64,000 bases of DNA. It comes from Arenimonas terrae (GTDB lineage: Bacteria > Pseudomonadota > Gammaproteobacteria > Xanthomonadales > Xanthomonadaceae). The position numbers and the translations under genes are program-made. The notes below the pieces were generated by a model. It saw only the letters and a program-made list of their open reading frames with translations, had not been told where the DNA came from and did no database searches. This document shows, piece by piece, positions 37,968 to 49,477 of this stretch (position 1 is its first letter; every line of letters starts with the position of its first letter). Where the stretch lies: assembly GCF_006265115.1 (NCBI RefSeq), contig NZ_SMDR01000005.1, positions 106,352 to 170,351 of the forward strand. Reading direction: 5' to 3'.

Positions 37968-38381
37968 TCAGCCGCCGAGTCCGCCCACGCGCTTGAGGCC
38001 GTCGTCGCCGACCTGCAGCCAGGGCACGTGGTCGTCGTAGGAGACGTGCACCTGCGGTTCGCGGTCGAGCGGGCCGTCGAAGTTGCTGCGCACGATGTGC
38101 AGCTCGCCGGGCCAGCGTTCGGAGCGGAAGAACAGCGTGGTGCCGCAGCGGCTGCAGAAGCCGCGTCCGGCGCCGGGCGAGGATTCGTACCAGTGCAGCC
38201 GCGACTGGGAGTCGTCGAAACGAACCGCTTCGGACTTGAAACCCACCCAGGTCACCAGCGGCGCGCCGTGGGCGCGACGGCACATCGAGCAGTGGCAGTG
38301 CGCGACCCATTTGCTGGGGAGCTGCGCTTGGAAGCGCAGGTCGCCGCAGAGGCAGCTTCCGGTGGTCGTCGTCGCAGTCAT
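37968..38381 (-). CDS. GFA-domain (glutathione-dependent formaldehyde-activating-like) zinc protein
   Basis: 137 residues. Zinc-binding cysteines are visible in GSCLCGDLRF, CHCSMCRRAHGAP and FCSRCGTTLFF, the standard GFA/CENP-V pattern. Family members bind two zincs; true formaldehyde-glutathione chemistry is shown for few. Its stop is one base from the stop of the convergent dehydrogenase, so it is probably unrelated to that locus. The fold is certain, the function is not. Confidence 0.88.
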   Translation of the reverse strand: MTATTTTGSCLCGDLRFQAQLPSKWVAHCHCSMCRRAHGAPLVTWVGFKSEAVRFDDSQSRLHWYESSPGAGRGFCSRCGTTLFFRSERWPGELHIVRSNFDGPLDREPQVHVSYDDHVPWLQVGDDGLKRVGGLGG

Positions 38382-38452
38382 GGGCGGTACCTCCGGGCAC
38401 AGGCTAGCGCAATGCGGCGCAGGGCCGGGTAATCAGTCCCAGGCCGTGCGCC

Positions 38453-39970
38453 TCAGCTTCGGCCGGGCGCCGGGCCGCGGTCGAGCAGGCGGTAGCCGAT
38501 GGCTTCGGCCAGGTGCGGGGTGAGGATGGGGTCGGACGCATCGAGGTCGGCGATGCTGCGGGCCACGCGCAGGATGCGGTGCATGGCGCGGGCCGAGAGC
38601 TGCAGCGATTCCATCGCCTGCTCCAGCAGCTGCTGGTCGCGGGGCGCCAGCCGGCAGTGCCGTTCGGTCTGCGCCTGCGACAGCTGTGCGTTCACGGTGC
38701 CCGCGCGCGCCTGCTGGCGTTCGCGCGCGGCCAGCACGCGCCCGCGCACCGTGGCCGTGGCTTCGCCGCGCGGTGCGTCGGGGCGCAGGTCCATCGCGGG
38801 CAGGCGCGGCACCGCCAGCTGCAGGTCGATGCGGTCGAGCAGCGGGCCGGAGAGTTTGCCGCGGTAGCGCTGCACCACGTCTTCGCTGCAGCGGCAGCGG
38901 CCGGACGGATCGCCAGCCCAGCCGCAGGGGCAGGGGTTCATCGCCGCGACCAGCTGGAAACGCGCCGGGAATTCCGCCTGGCGTGCCGCCCGCGACACCG
39001 TCACCACGCCCGACTCCAGCGGCTGGCGCAGCATGTCCAGGGTGTGCCGCGACCATTCGGCGAGCTCGTCGAGGAACAGCACGCCGTTGTGCGCCAGCGA
39101 GATCTCGCCCGGGCGCGGGTCGCCGCCGCCGCCGGTGATCGCGACCGCGCTGGCGAGGTGGTGCGGCGCGCGGAAGGGCCGGCGGCGCCACTGCGCCAGG
39201 TCGATGCCTTGCCGGCTGACCGAATGCACGGCGGCGGTTTCCAGCGCCTGGGCTTCGTCGGGGTCGGGCAGCAGGCCGGGCAGCCGCGCAGCGAGCAGGG
39301 TCTTGCCGCAGCCCGGCGGCCCGATCAGCAGCAGGTGGTGGCCGCCGGCGGCGGCGATTTCCAGCGCGCGCCGGGCGGCGGCCTGCCCGCGCACATCGGC
39401 CAGGTCGGGGTAGCGCGGCGCCTCGGCCAGGGCCGGGCGTTCGGCGCGCGGCAGCGGATGGGTGTCCTGCAGGAAACCGCAGACCTCGAGCAGGGTGCGG
39501 GCGGTCCAGGCGCGGCCGCCGGCGGCCAGCGCCGCCTCGGCGCCGTTGGCCGCCGGCACGATCAGACGGCGGCCTTCGCGCGCGGCCGCGAGCGCAGCCG
39601 GCAGCACGCCGTCCACCGGCTTGAGTTCGCCGGTGAGCGCCAGTTCGCCCAGCACCTCGACGTCGGCCAGGGCCTGCACCGGCAGCTGGCCGCTGGCGGC
39701 GAGGATGCCCAGGGCGATGGCCAGGTCGTAGCGTCCGCCCTCCTTGGGCAGATCGGCCGGCGCCAGATTGACGGTGATGCGCCGCTGCGGGAACTCGAAC
39801 TGGGCGTTGGCCAGGGCCGAACGCACACGCTCGCGGCTTTCGCGCACGGCGGTGGCCGGCAGCCCGACCAGGGTGAAGTTGGGCAGGCCGCCACCCAGGT
39901 GCACCTCGACCCGGACGGCGGGCGCAAACACGCCGACCCGGGCGCGGCTGTGCGCCAGCGCCAGGTTCAT
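38453..39970 (-). CDS. comM: ComM/YifB family Mg-chelatase-like AAA+ ATPase
   Basis: 505 residues. An N-terminal Lon-protease-like fold (VEVHLGGGLPNFTLVGLPATAVRESRERV) is followed by an AAA+ core with Walker A GPPGCGKTLLAARLPG (~210-225), and a C-terminal Mg-chelatase domain. ComM is a hexameric helicase that promotes branch migration during natural transformation in other gammaproteobacteria. Length is typical. It is 21 bases downstream of ubiK on the same strand. Confidence 0.93.
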   Translation of the reverse strand: MNLALAHSRARVGVFAPAVRVEVHLGGGLPNFTLVGLPATAVRESRERVRSALANAQFEFPQRRITVNLAPADLPKEGGRYDLAIALGILAASGQLPVQALADVEVLGELALTGELKPVDGVLPAALAAAREGRRLIVPAANGAEAALAAGGRAWTARTLLEVCGFLQDTHPLPRAERPALAEAPRYPDLADVRGQAAARRALEIAAAGGHHLLLIGPPGCGKTLLAARLPGLLPDPDEAQALETAAVHSVSRQGIDLAQWRRRPFRAPHHLASAVAITGGGGDPRPGEISLAHNGVLFLDELAEWSRHTLDMLRQPLESGVVTVSRAARQAEFPARFQLVAAMNPCPCGWAGDPSGRCRCSEDVVQRYRGKLSGPLLDRIDLQLAVPRLPAMDLRPDAPRGEATATVRGRVLAARERQQARAGTVNAQLSQAQTERHCRLAPRDQQLLEQAMESLQLSARAMHRILRVARSIADLDASDPILTPHLAEAIGYRLLDRGPAPGRS

Positions 39971-39991
39971 GGCTTCGGGGTGCCGTGCGGT

Positions 39992-40258
39992 TTAGTTCTT
40001 CGACGCGCCGGGTTCGGCCAGCCGCGCCTCGAGCACGGTGATCGCGCGCTCCATGGCGTCGAGCTTCTCGCGGGTGCGCAGCAGTACCGCGCGCTGCACT
40101 TCGAACTCCTCGCGCGTGACCAGGTCGAGCTTGCCCAGGCCGGCCTGCAGGGTGGCCTTGAAGTTCTGCTCCAGGTCGGCGCGCGCGTCCTTCAGGCCCG
40201 GGGGCACGAGATCGGACAACTTGCGGGCGAGGTCGTCGAGGTTCTTGAGGTCGATCAT
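39992..40258 (-). CDS. ubiK: Ubiquinone biosynthesis accessory factor UbiK
   Basis: 88 residues. The BMFP/YqiC layout is clear: an amphipathic N-terminus (MIDLKNLDDLARKLSDLVPPG) and a C-terminal trimeric coiled coil starting VTREEFEVQRAVLLRTREKL. UbiK interacts with UbiJ and supports aerobic ubiquinone synthesis. It is adjacent to comM and divergent from amtB across a ~220-base gap. Confidence 0.92.
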   Translation of the reverse strand: MIDLKNLDDLARKLSDLVPPGLKDARADLEQNFKATLQAGLGKLDLVTREEFEVQRAVLLRTREKLDAMERAITVLEARLAEPGASKN

Positions 40259-40482
40259 GGGATGGGGCTCCGGTGGGCGCCCCCACGATGCGCCGGATGC
40301 GGCGTCGAAGGCAGGGGAGATTCCGCCAGCGGGCGGTAGGAAAACGCCGGAAGCAGCATCGGCCGGCGTGGGCCCACAAATAGACCACGACTCCGGTGAG
40401 CAATCAATCCGTCATCGGTGGGTCATGGTTCAGTCGCTCTCCCCCGAGTACCCCTTCCCTCAGCGTCAGGAGGCAGTCCCTT

Positions 40483-41799
40483 ATGGTTTCCGTAAAGTTC
40501 CTGCGACATCTGGGCATCCTCGCCCTGCTGACTCCACTCCCTGCCCTGGCCGCGCCCCCGGTGCTCAATACCGGCGACACCGCCTGGATGATCGTGGCCA
40601 CGCTCCTCGTGCTGATGATGACCCTCCCGGGCCTGGCCCTGTTCTACGCCGGCATGGTCCGGTCCAAGAACGTGCTGTCGGTGCTGATCCAGTGTTTCGC
40701 CATCACCGCCCTGATCACGGTGCTGTGGGTGGCCTACGGCTACAGCCTGGTGTTCGACACCACCGGCATGGAGAAGGGGGTGGTGAACTTCAACTCCTTC
40801 GTCGGTGGCTTCGGCAAGGCCTGGCTGGCCGGGCTGGGCACGGACAGTCTTTCCTACGCCATCCCGGAAAGCGTGTTCGCCACCTTCCAGATGACCTTCG
40901 CCATCATCACCCCGGCCCTGATCGTCGGCGCCTTCGCCGAGCGCATGAAGTTCTCGGCCCTGCTGGTGTTCATGGCCCTGTGGTTCACCCTCGTGTACGC
41001 ACCCATCGCGCACATGGTCTGGAGCGGCGACGGCGGCCTGATGTGGGACTGGGGCGTGCTCGACTTCGCCGGCGGCACCGTGGTGCACATCAATGCCGGC
41101 ATCGCCGGCCTGGTGGCGGCCCTGGTGCTGGGCAAGCGCAAGGGCTACCCGACGGTGGCGATGCCGCCGCACAACCTGGGCTACACCGTGATCGGCGCCA
41201 GCCTGCTGTGGGTGGGCTGGTTCGGCTTCAACGCCGGGTCGGCGGTGGCGGCCAACGGCACCGCGGGCATGGCCATGCTGGTCACCCAGGTGGCCACCGC
41301 GGCCGCGGCCCTGACCTGGATGTTCGCCGAATGGGTGATCCACAAGAAAGCCAGCGTGCTGGGCATCGTCTCGGGCGCGGTCGCCGGCCTGGTGGCGATC
41401 ACCCCGGCCTCGGGCACGGCCGGCCCGATCGGCGCGCTGGCCATCGGCGCCTCCGCCGGCCTGGTCTGCTTCGTGTTCTCGACCAGCATCAAACGGTCGC
41501 TGGGTTACGACGACTCGCTGGACGTGTTCGGCGTGCACGCCATCGGCGGCATCGTCGGCGCGATCCTGACCGGCGTGTTCGCGGCGCCGGCCCTGGGCGG
41601 CTTCGGCACGGTCACCGACATCGGAGCCCAGGTCTGGGTGCAGGTGAAGGGCGTGGGCTTCACCATCGCCTACACGGCCGTCGCGACGCTTGTCATACTC
41701 AAGGCCATCCAGTGGACGATCGGCCTGCGGGTCAGCGAGGAAGCCGAAAGCGAAGGCCTCGACATCGCCCTGCACAACGAACGCGGCTACAACCTTTGA
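40483..41799 (+). CDS. amtB: Ammonium transporter AmtB
   Basis: 438 residues from the ATG preceded by CAGGAGG; an upstream GTG frame would add 29 residues ahead of the signal sequence. A cleavable signal (SVKFLRHLGILALLTPLPALA) precedes eleven membrane helices. The pore features GLALFYAGMVRSKNVLS, the twin-His region (HINAGIAG) and DVFGVHAIGGIVGA are intact. It conducts ammonium into the cell and is blocked by PII binding. The PII gene follows by 19 bases, so here the order is amtB then PII. No clear sigma-54 site is visible. Confidence 0.95.
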   Translation: MVSVKFLRHLGILALLTPLPALAAPPVLNTGDTAWMIVATLLVLMMTLPGLALFYAGMVRSKNVLSVLIQCFAITALITVLWVAYGYSLVFDTTGMEKGVVNFNSFVGGFGKAWLAGLGTDSLSYAIPESVFATFQMTFAIITPALIVGAFAERMKFSALLVFMALWFTLVYAPIAHMVWSGDGGLMWDWGVLDFAGGTVVHINAGIAGLVAALVLGKRKGYPTVAMPPHNLGYTVIGASLLWVGWFGFNAGSAVAANGTAGMAMLVTQVATAAAALTWMFAEWVIHKKASVLGIVSGAVAGLVAITPASGTAGPIGALAIGASAGLVCFVFSTSIKRSLGYDDSLDVFGVHAIGGIVGAILTGVFAAPALGGFGTVTDIGAQVWVQVKGVGFTIAYTAVATLVILKAIQWTIGLRVSEEAESEGLDIALHNERGYNL

Positions 41800-41818
41800 G
41801 GACCAGGGAGCTAATTAA

Positions 41819-42663
<845 letters not shown>

Positions 42664-42690
42664 TCCGAGTTCCGAAAGCAGTGATGAGCG

Positions 42691-42727
42691 AAAAACCCGC
42701 CGGCGCCTCGACGGCGCCGGCCTTCTT
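42691..42727 (-). terminator. Terminator between convergent hypothetical gene and speE
   Basis: A 9-bp stem GCCGGCGCC/GGCGCCGGC with a 5-base loop is flanked by A5 on the left (T5 on the minus strand) and CTTCTT on the right. Best suited to ending speE, weaker in the plus direction; probably bidirectional. Confidence 0.8.
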
Positions 42728-42750
42728 ATGGCTGCGGATCTGCGGTGGCG

Positions 42751-43611
42751 TCAGTCGCCCAGCGCCTTCTGCATGATCGGCGGCATGGCCAGTGCGCCCT
42801 GGTGCACGTCGGCGGTGTAGTACTGGGTGTCGAAGCCCTTGGCGGCGGCGTCGGCCTTGCGGAACTGCGTGAGGTCGCGCTTTTCCTTGGAGGCGATGGT
42901 GCAGCTCCACCAGCCGGTCGGGTAACACGGCTGCGGGAAGGGCAGGGTGCGGTAGCTGACGAAACCGGCCTCGGTCATGGCCTGGCGCATGTCCAGGATC
43001 AGCTGCATCAGGGCCAGCGGAGATTCGCTCTGCTGCACCAGCAGGCCGCCCGGGCGCAGGGCGCGCAGGCAGGTTTCGTAGAAGGCCTTGTTGAATAGGC
43101 CCTCGGCCGGGCCGACCGGGTCGGTGGAGTCGACGATGATCACGTCGATGGATTCCGGCGCGGCATTCTTCATGTAGGCGATGCCGTCGTCGAACATCAC
43201 GGTGGCGCGCGGATCGCTGTTGGACTCGCACAGTTCCGGGAAATACTTCTCGGCCATGCGCGTCACCTGCTCGTCGATGTCGCACTGCACGGCGGTGCGT
43301 ACGCCGGCGTGGCGCAGCACTTCGCGCAGGGTGCCGCAGTCGCCGCCGCCGATGATCACCACGTCCTTGGGATCGGCGTGGGTGAACAGCGGCGCGTGCG
43401 CCATCATCTCGTGGTAGAAGAAGTTGTCGCGCGTGGTCACCATCATGGCGCCGTCGATGAGCATGACGTTGCCCCAGTCGGTGCTCTCGTACATCTCGAT
43501 CTTCTGGAACGGCGACTGCACTTCGTCGAGCTTGCGGGCCATGCGCAGGCCGAAGGCCGAGCCGGTGTGCTCGAAGTTCTCGTGCAACCACGTCGAGGAA
43601 GAGGAAGTCAT
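42751..43611 (-). CDS. speE: Spermidine synthase (polyamine aminopropyltransferase)
   Basis: 286 residues, matching E. coli SpeE (288). It transfers an aminopropyl group from decarboxylated SAM to putrescine. The SAM-binding signature VVIIGGGDCGTLREVLRH and the catalytic-Asp block VIIVDSTDPVGPAEGLF are present. The chosen start gives MTSSSSTWLHE; a longer frame runs through the promoter. Divergent from speA, so the two polyamine genes share a control region. Confidence 0.95.
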   Translation of the reverse strand: MTSSSSTWLHENFEHTGSAFGLRMARKLDEVQSPFQKIEMYESTDWGNVMLIDGAMMVTTRDNFFYHEMMAHAPLFTHADPKDVVIIGGGDCGTLREVLRHAGVRTAVQCDIDEQVTRMAEKYFPELCESNSDPRATVMFDDGIAYMKNAAPESIDVIIVDSTDPVGPAEGLFNKAFYETCLRALRPGGLLVQQSESPLALMQLILDMRQAMTEAGFVSYRTLPFPQPCYPTGWWSCTIASKEKRDLTQFRKADAAAKGFDTQYYTADVHQGALAMPPIMQKALGD

Positions 43612-43644
43612 CGTTTTTCCAGATAGGTTCGTAGACGGGGCCGC

Positions 43645-43737
43645 ATTGTAGCGGATCGCGCTTTTCACGAAGATTTCCGCCCCCGCCAGCCACCCGGGGC
43701 AGGCGAACATGAACCCGCCACCCCCGGGGGGTACAAT
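43645..43737. promoter_or_regulatory. Back-to-back -10 boxes for speE and speA
   Basis: TACAAT occurs on the minus strand at 43650-43645 (34 bases before the speE ATG) and on the plus strand at 43732-43737 (32 bases before the speA ATG), both continuing as GCG. The matching extended pair supports the chosen starts. -35 boxes are weak. Confidence 0.65.
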
Positions 43738-43768
43738 GCGCCCCCCAACCACCCCCGGAACGCCGCCC

Positions 43769-45673
43769 ATGCCCGCCTGGTCCCTCGACCGCGCCCGCCA
43801 CACCTACTCCGTGCCCTACTGGAGCGAGGGTTATTTCGACGTGGACGGCGCCGGCCATATGGTGGTGCGCCCGCGCGGCGTCGACGGCCCGAAGCTGTCG
43901 CTGCCGGCCGTGGTCGGCCAGGCCACCGACGCCGGCCTGAAGCTGCCGCTGCTGCTGCGCTTCTCCGACATCCTCGGCGACCGCCTGGGCAAGCTGCAGG
44001 CCGCCTTCGGCCGCGCCATGGCCGAGCTGGACTACCGGGGCGGCTACACCGCCGTGTACCCGATCAAGGTCAACCAGCACCGCGGCGTCGCCGGCGAGCT
44101 GGCGGCCGCGGGCGGCGAAGGGTTTGGGCTGGAAGCGGGTTCCAAGCCGGAGCTGATGGCGGTGCTGGGGCTGGCGAAGCCGGGAAGCCTCGTCATCTGC
44201 AATGGCTACAAGGACAGGGAATTCATCCGGCTTGCGCTCATTGGCCGCAAGCTCGGCCTGGAGACCTTCATCGTCATCGAGAAGCCGTCCGAGCTGGCGA
44301 TGGTGATCGAGGAAGCGAAGGCGCTGGGCGTGAAGCCGGGCCTGGGCGTGCGCATGCGCCTGGCCTCGCTGGGCGCCGGCAAGTGGCAGAACAGCGGCGG
44401 CGACAAGGCCAAGTTCGGCCTCTCGCCGCGCCAGGTGCTGGACTTGGTGGCGCGCCTGAAGGCGGCCGGCATGCTCGACGCGCTGCAGTTGCTGCACTTC
44501 CACATGGGCTCGCAGATCTCGAACGTGCGCGACATCGCCAACGGCATGCGCGAGGCGGTGCGTTATTTCGTCGAGCTGTCGAAAATGGGCCTGAACATCC
44601 GCTTCATGGACTCCGGCGGCGGGCTGGGCGTGGACTACGAAGGCACGCGTTCGCGCGGTTTCTGCTCGATCAACTACGGCCTGGACCAGTACGCACACAC
44701 CCTGCTGCAGCCGCTGGCCGAAGCCTGCGCCGAGTTCGGCCTGACGCCGCCGCGCATGGTCACCGAAGCCGGCCGCGCCATGACCGCGCACCACGCGGTG
44801 ATGGTGGTGAACGTGTCCGAAGTCGAGCGCGCGCCGGAAGGTTCGGTGCCCGGCGCGGCGGCCAACGAGCCGGCCGTGGTGCGCCACCTGCGCGAAATCC
44901 ACGCCGCGCTCGACGAGCGCCCGGCGCTGGAGCTCTACCACGAGGCCCAGCACCACCTGGCCGAGGGCCAGGCGCTGTACTCGCTGGGCCAGCTCACGCT
45001 CGACCAGCGCGCGATGCTCGACGACCTGTTCTACGCCATCGCCCACGCCGTGCGCGCCCGCCTCACCGGCGAGGAGCGCAGCCACCGCGACGCGCTGGAC
45101 GAGCTCAACGAGCGCCTGGTGGACAAGTACTTCGTCAACTTCTCGGTGTTCGAGTCGATCCCGGACGTGTGGGCGATCGACCAGGTCTTTCCGATCGTGC
45201 CGATCGCGCGCCTGGACGAGGCGCCGGACCGCCGCGGCGTGATCGCCGACCTGACCTGCGACTCCGACGGCCGCATCGACACCTATGTCGAATCCGAGGC
45301 GCTCGATTCCTCGCTGCCGCTGCACTCGCCGCGCGCCGGCGAAAGTTACCGCCTGGGCATCTTCATGGTCGGCGCCTACCAGGAGACCCTGGGCGACATC
45401 CACAACCTGTTCGGCGACACCGACACGGCCAACGTGCAGCTCGACGCGCAGGGCGGCTATTCGGTGACGCGCCAGCGCAAGGGCGACACCACCGACGTGA
45501 TGCTCGACTATGTCGGTTACGACCTGGCCGAGCTGCGCGCCGCGTACAGGGCCAAGGTGGATGCCGCGTCGCTGGGTTCCGACGAAGCCGCGAAGGTGCT
45601 TGCGGCGCTCGAGACCGGCCTGACCGGCTACACCTACCTGCACGAAGAGCATGCGTCGGGAGGCCAGGCATGA
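43769..45673 (+). CDS. speA: Biosynthetic arginine decarboxylase
   Basis: 634 residues from the ATG after the TACAAT box, beginning MPAWSLDRARHTYS. A PLP enzyme converting arginine to agmatine, the first step of putrescine synthesis by the agmatine route. Family blocks include YPIKVNQHRGV (PLP Lys), HFHMGSQI and RFMDSGGGLGVDYEG. Length is typical (E. coli 658). It ends in an ATGA overlap with the next dehydrogenase gene. It pairs with the divergent spermidine synthase. Confidence 0.95.
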   Translation: MPAWSLDRARHTYSVPYWSEGYFDVDGAGHMVVRPRGVDGPKLSLPAVVGQATDAGLKLPLLLRFSDILGDRLGKLQAAFGRAMAELDYRGGYTAVYPIKVNQHRGVAGELAAAGGEGFGLEAGSKPELMAVLGLAKPGSLVICNGYKDREFIRLALIGRKLGLETFIVIEKPSELAMVIEEAKALGVKPGLGVRMRLASLGAGKWQNSGGDKAKFGLSPRQVLDLVARLKAAGMLDALQLLHFHMGSQISNVRDIANGMREAVRYFVELSKMGLNIRFMDSGGGLGVDYEGTRSRGFCSINYGLDQYAHTLLQPLAEACAEFGLTPPRMVTEAGRAMTAHHAVMVVNVSEVERAPEGSVPGAAANEPAVVRHLREIHAALDERPALELYHEAQHHLAEGQALYSLGQLTLDQRAMLDDLFYAIAHAVRARLTGEERSHRDALDELNERLVDKYFVNFSVFESIPDVWAIDQVFPIVPIARLDEAPDRRGVIADLTCDSDGRIDTYVESEALDSSLPLHSPRAGESYRLGIFMVGAYQETLGDIHNLFGDTDTANVQLDAQGGYSVTRQRKGDTTDVMLDYVGYDLAELRAAYRAKVDAASLGSDEAAKVLAALETGLTGYTYLHEEHASGGQA

Positions 45674-46530
45674 GCACCGGTTTCATCGGCCTGGGCGCGA
45701 TGGGCGCGCCGATGGCCGGCCACCTGGCCTCGCGCGGGCAGCTGTCGGTGATCGACAACCGCACGCGCAACAAGGCCGACGCGCTGGCCGCGCAGCTGGG
45801 CGTGCGCGCCGCGGCGACGCATGCCGATTTCGCCGGCTGCACGGTGGTCGCGCTGTGCGTGTCCATGGATGCCGACGTGCTGCAGCAGGTCGAGGCGCTG
45901 GCGGCCGTGCTCAAGCCCGGCAGCGTGGTGGTCGACCACAGCACGGTGTCGGTGGAGACCGCGAAGGCCGCGCAGGCGCGGCTGGCCGCGCAGGGCATCG
46001 GCTTCCTCGACGCGCCCGTTTCCGGCGGCGTCGAAGGCGCGCGCAACGGAAAACTTTCGGTGATGGTGGGGGGCGACGCCGCCGACCTCGAGATCGCGCG
46101 GCCGGTGCTCGAGGCCTATGCGGCCCGCATCACCCACATGGGCGGCACCGGTTCGGGCCAGGCCACCAAGGCGGTGAACCAGGTGCTGGTCGCCGGCATC
46201 AACGAAGCCGTGTGCGAAGGCCTGGCCCTGGGCGAAAAGCTCGGCCTAGACCCGGACAAACTGCTGCCGACCCTGATGGCCGGCGCGGCCGGCAACTGGT
46301 TCCTGGAGAAACGCGGCGCGACCCTGCTGCGCAACCAGTTCACGCCGGGCTTCAAGTGCGGGCACCTGCTCAAGGACCTGCGCATCGTGCACGGCATGGC
46401 CCGCACGGCCGGCATCCGCGCGCCGGTCATCGAACAGGCGCTGGCGGATTATTCCGAGCTGGTGCAGCGGGGCGAAGCCGACGCCGACACGTCGGCGCTG
46501 ATCCTGCTCAAGCGGCAGGGTGGCGGCTGA
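45670..46530 (+). CDS. NAD(P)-dependent beta-hydroxyacid dehydrogenase
   Basis: 286 residues. Rossmann motif GFIGLGAMGAPMAGHLA, substrate block FLDAPVSGGVEGARNGKLSVM, and catalytic Lys in QATKAVNQVL. This is the 3-hydroxyisobutyrate / tartronate-semialdehyde / glyoxylate reductase family; the exact substrate is not decided by sequence. It is translationally coupled to speA, which is unexpected for this family. Its last 23 bases overlap the convergent gene at 46508. Confidence 0.88.
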   Translation: MSTGFIGLGAMGAPMAGHLASRGQLSVIDNRTRNKADALAAQLGVRAAATHADFAGCTVVALCVSMDADVLQQVEALAAVLKPGSVVVDHSTVSVETAKAAQARLAAQGIGFLDAPVSGGVEGARNGKLSVMVGGDAADLEIARPVLEAYAARITHMGGTGSGQATKAVNQVLVAGINEAVCEGLALGEKLGLDPDKLLPTLMAGAAGNWFLEKRGATLLRNQFTPGFKCGHLLKDLRIVHGMARTAGIRAPVIEQALADYSELVQRGEADADTSALILLKRQGGG

Positions 46531-46894
46531 CCCAGTCCAGCGCGCTCTGTTCGTCGAAGAACAGGCGCAGGAAGTGGATGCCCAGGTTGCCGCACTGGAT
46601 GGCGTAGAACTCGAAGTCCGCGCGCGAGGGCGAATCCGGGCTGATCAGGATGGCGATGCGCAGGTCGGCGCCGAAGCCGGCGTCTTCGCCGCGCTTGGGC
46701 ATGTCGAAGATTTCCGCCGTGCCCAGCACCAGCCGGGTGCGGCGGTGGTCGATCAGGAAGCGCGCGCAGCGGTGCTGGTGGCCGGCCATCACCGCGTCGC
46801 GGGTCAGCTGGCGCAGCTGCAGCCGGTCGGCGGGGCCTTCGGCCGTCACCCGCACCACGCCGCGATCTTCGAGATGGTCGACGGTCCAGCCCAT
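46508..46894 (-). CDS. Hypothetical STAS/SpoIIAA-like domain protein
   Basis: 128 residues. The pattern of strand, helix and strand (GVVRVTAEGPADRLQLRQL, ARFLIDHRRTRLVLG, IAILISPDS, YAIQCGNLGIHFLRLFFDEQSALDWV) resembles SpoIIAA-like/STAS proteins of unknown function that end in a 'FDEQSALDWL' helix. No enzyme motif. It ends inside the convergent dehydrogenase gene (23-base overlap) and starts 30 bases after the SPOR gene on the same strand. Confidence 0.68.
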   Translation of the reverse strand: MGWTVDHLEDRGVVRVTAEGPADRLQLRQLTRDAVMAGHQHRCARFLIDHRRTRLVLGTAEIFDMPKRGEDAGFGADLRIAILISPDSPSRADFEFYAIQCGNLGIHFLRLFFDEQSALDWVSRHPAA

Positions 46895-46923
46895 GGCCTG
46901 CGTGGACGCCTCCGGTTCCGGTG

Positions 46924-47513
46924 CTACTGGGCGCGGATCGCCACGGCGTCGATGCCGTGGCTGCCCAGCGCCTGCTTGGCCGCCGCCAGTGTACTGGCAT
47001 TGGGGTAGGGCCCCAGGCGCACGCGGTAGATCGTGCCGCCCTGGATCTCGGCCGACTCCACGCGGGCCACTTCGCCGGTCAGGGCGATGCGGGCCTTGAG
47101 CGCCTCGGCGTCCGAGGACGAGCGGAAGGCGCCGGCCTGGATCAGGTAGCGCGGGCCGTCGGCGGCCTCGGGCGCGGTCTCTTCGGCCGGCTTGGCGGCT
47201 TCGGCCTGGGCCTGGGCGCTGAGTTCGGCGTCGGGAATGATGACTTCCTTGTCGCGCAGCACGTCGTAGAACTCGTACTTGGGCTTCTTCGGCTCCGGCG
47301 CGTCCTGGGCCACCGGCTCTTCGGACGCGGCCGGCGCGCGCGCCTCGGGGTTGGGCTTGGGCAGCAGGCTGCCGGCCTCGCTCCACTGGCCACGCAGCAG
47401 CAGGCCGACCGTGATCACCGCGCCGATCAGCAGGCCGACCAGCAGCCAGACCCAGCCCGGAGTGCCCTGGCCGCCGCTGCGGCGGGCCTGGTTCTTGTTG
47501 GAACGTCGTGCCA

Positions 47514-47514
<1 letters not shown>
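46924..47514 (-). CDS. SPOR-domain membrane protein (FtsN-like)
   Basis: 196 residues: short basic cytosolic N-terminus, one membrane helix (PGWVWLLVGLLIGAVITVGLLL, ~20-41), an acidic Pro/Ala linker and a C-terminal SPOR domain from ~120 (RYLIQAGAFRSSSDAEALKARIA; VRLGPYPNAS). SPOR domains bind denuded septal peptidoglycan. Its ATG overlaps the argS stop (TAATG). A gene of this kind directly after argS is typical in gammaproteobacteria. An FtsN role is plausible but inferred. Confidence 0.88.
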
Positions 47515-49277
<1,763 letters not shown>

Positions 49278-49307
49278 GGGGTCGAATTCCGCATAGGGGA
49301 ACTGCCT

Positions 49308-49313
49308 ATTCTA
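49308..49313 (-). promoter_or_regulatory. Candidate -10 box of argS
   Basis: The minus strand reads TAGAAT, 31 bases upstream of the GTG start, within a short AT-rich stretch of a very GC-rich gap. No good -35 is seen. Confidence 0.5.
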
Positions 49314-49360
49314 GCGCGGGCGGGCGGGGGCGCTGTCACGCCGGTGTCACCGTGGCCGGG

Positions 49361-49468
49361 GACAATGCCCTCCGACACGCCTAGACATCGTGTTCCTCTC
49401 CCAATTGTCGGCCCGGTGTTCGCATCGGGATCCGGGGCAAGGACCGGCCTTCGGGCCGGTCTTTTTTT
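49361..49468 (+). ncRNA. Candidate small RNA with orphan terminator, between argS and HD gene
   Basis: A strong plus-strand intrinsic terminator (49442-49468: stem GACCGGCC, TTCG tetraloop, GGCCGGTC, then T7) has no plus-strand gene upstream; both flanking genes are on the minus strand. A GACAAT box at 49361-49366 could be the -10 of an ~95-base transcript. The reading frame through the region is not protein-like. Two TGTCAC direct repeats 11 bases apart (49334, 49345) lie just upstream. Confidence 0.45.
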
Positions 49469-49477
49469 GCCTGGGAC

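Noticed and set aside
40259..40482. Sigma-54 promoter upstream of amtB
   Set aside because: Expected for nitrogen control, but no GG-N10-GC element with adequate flanks was found by eye.
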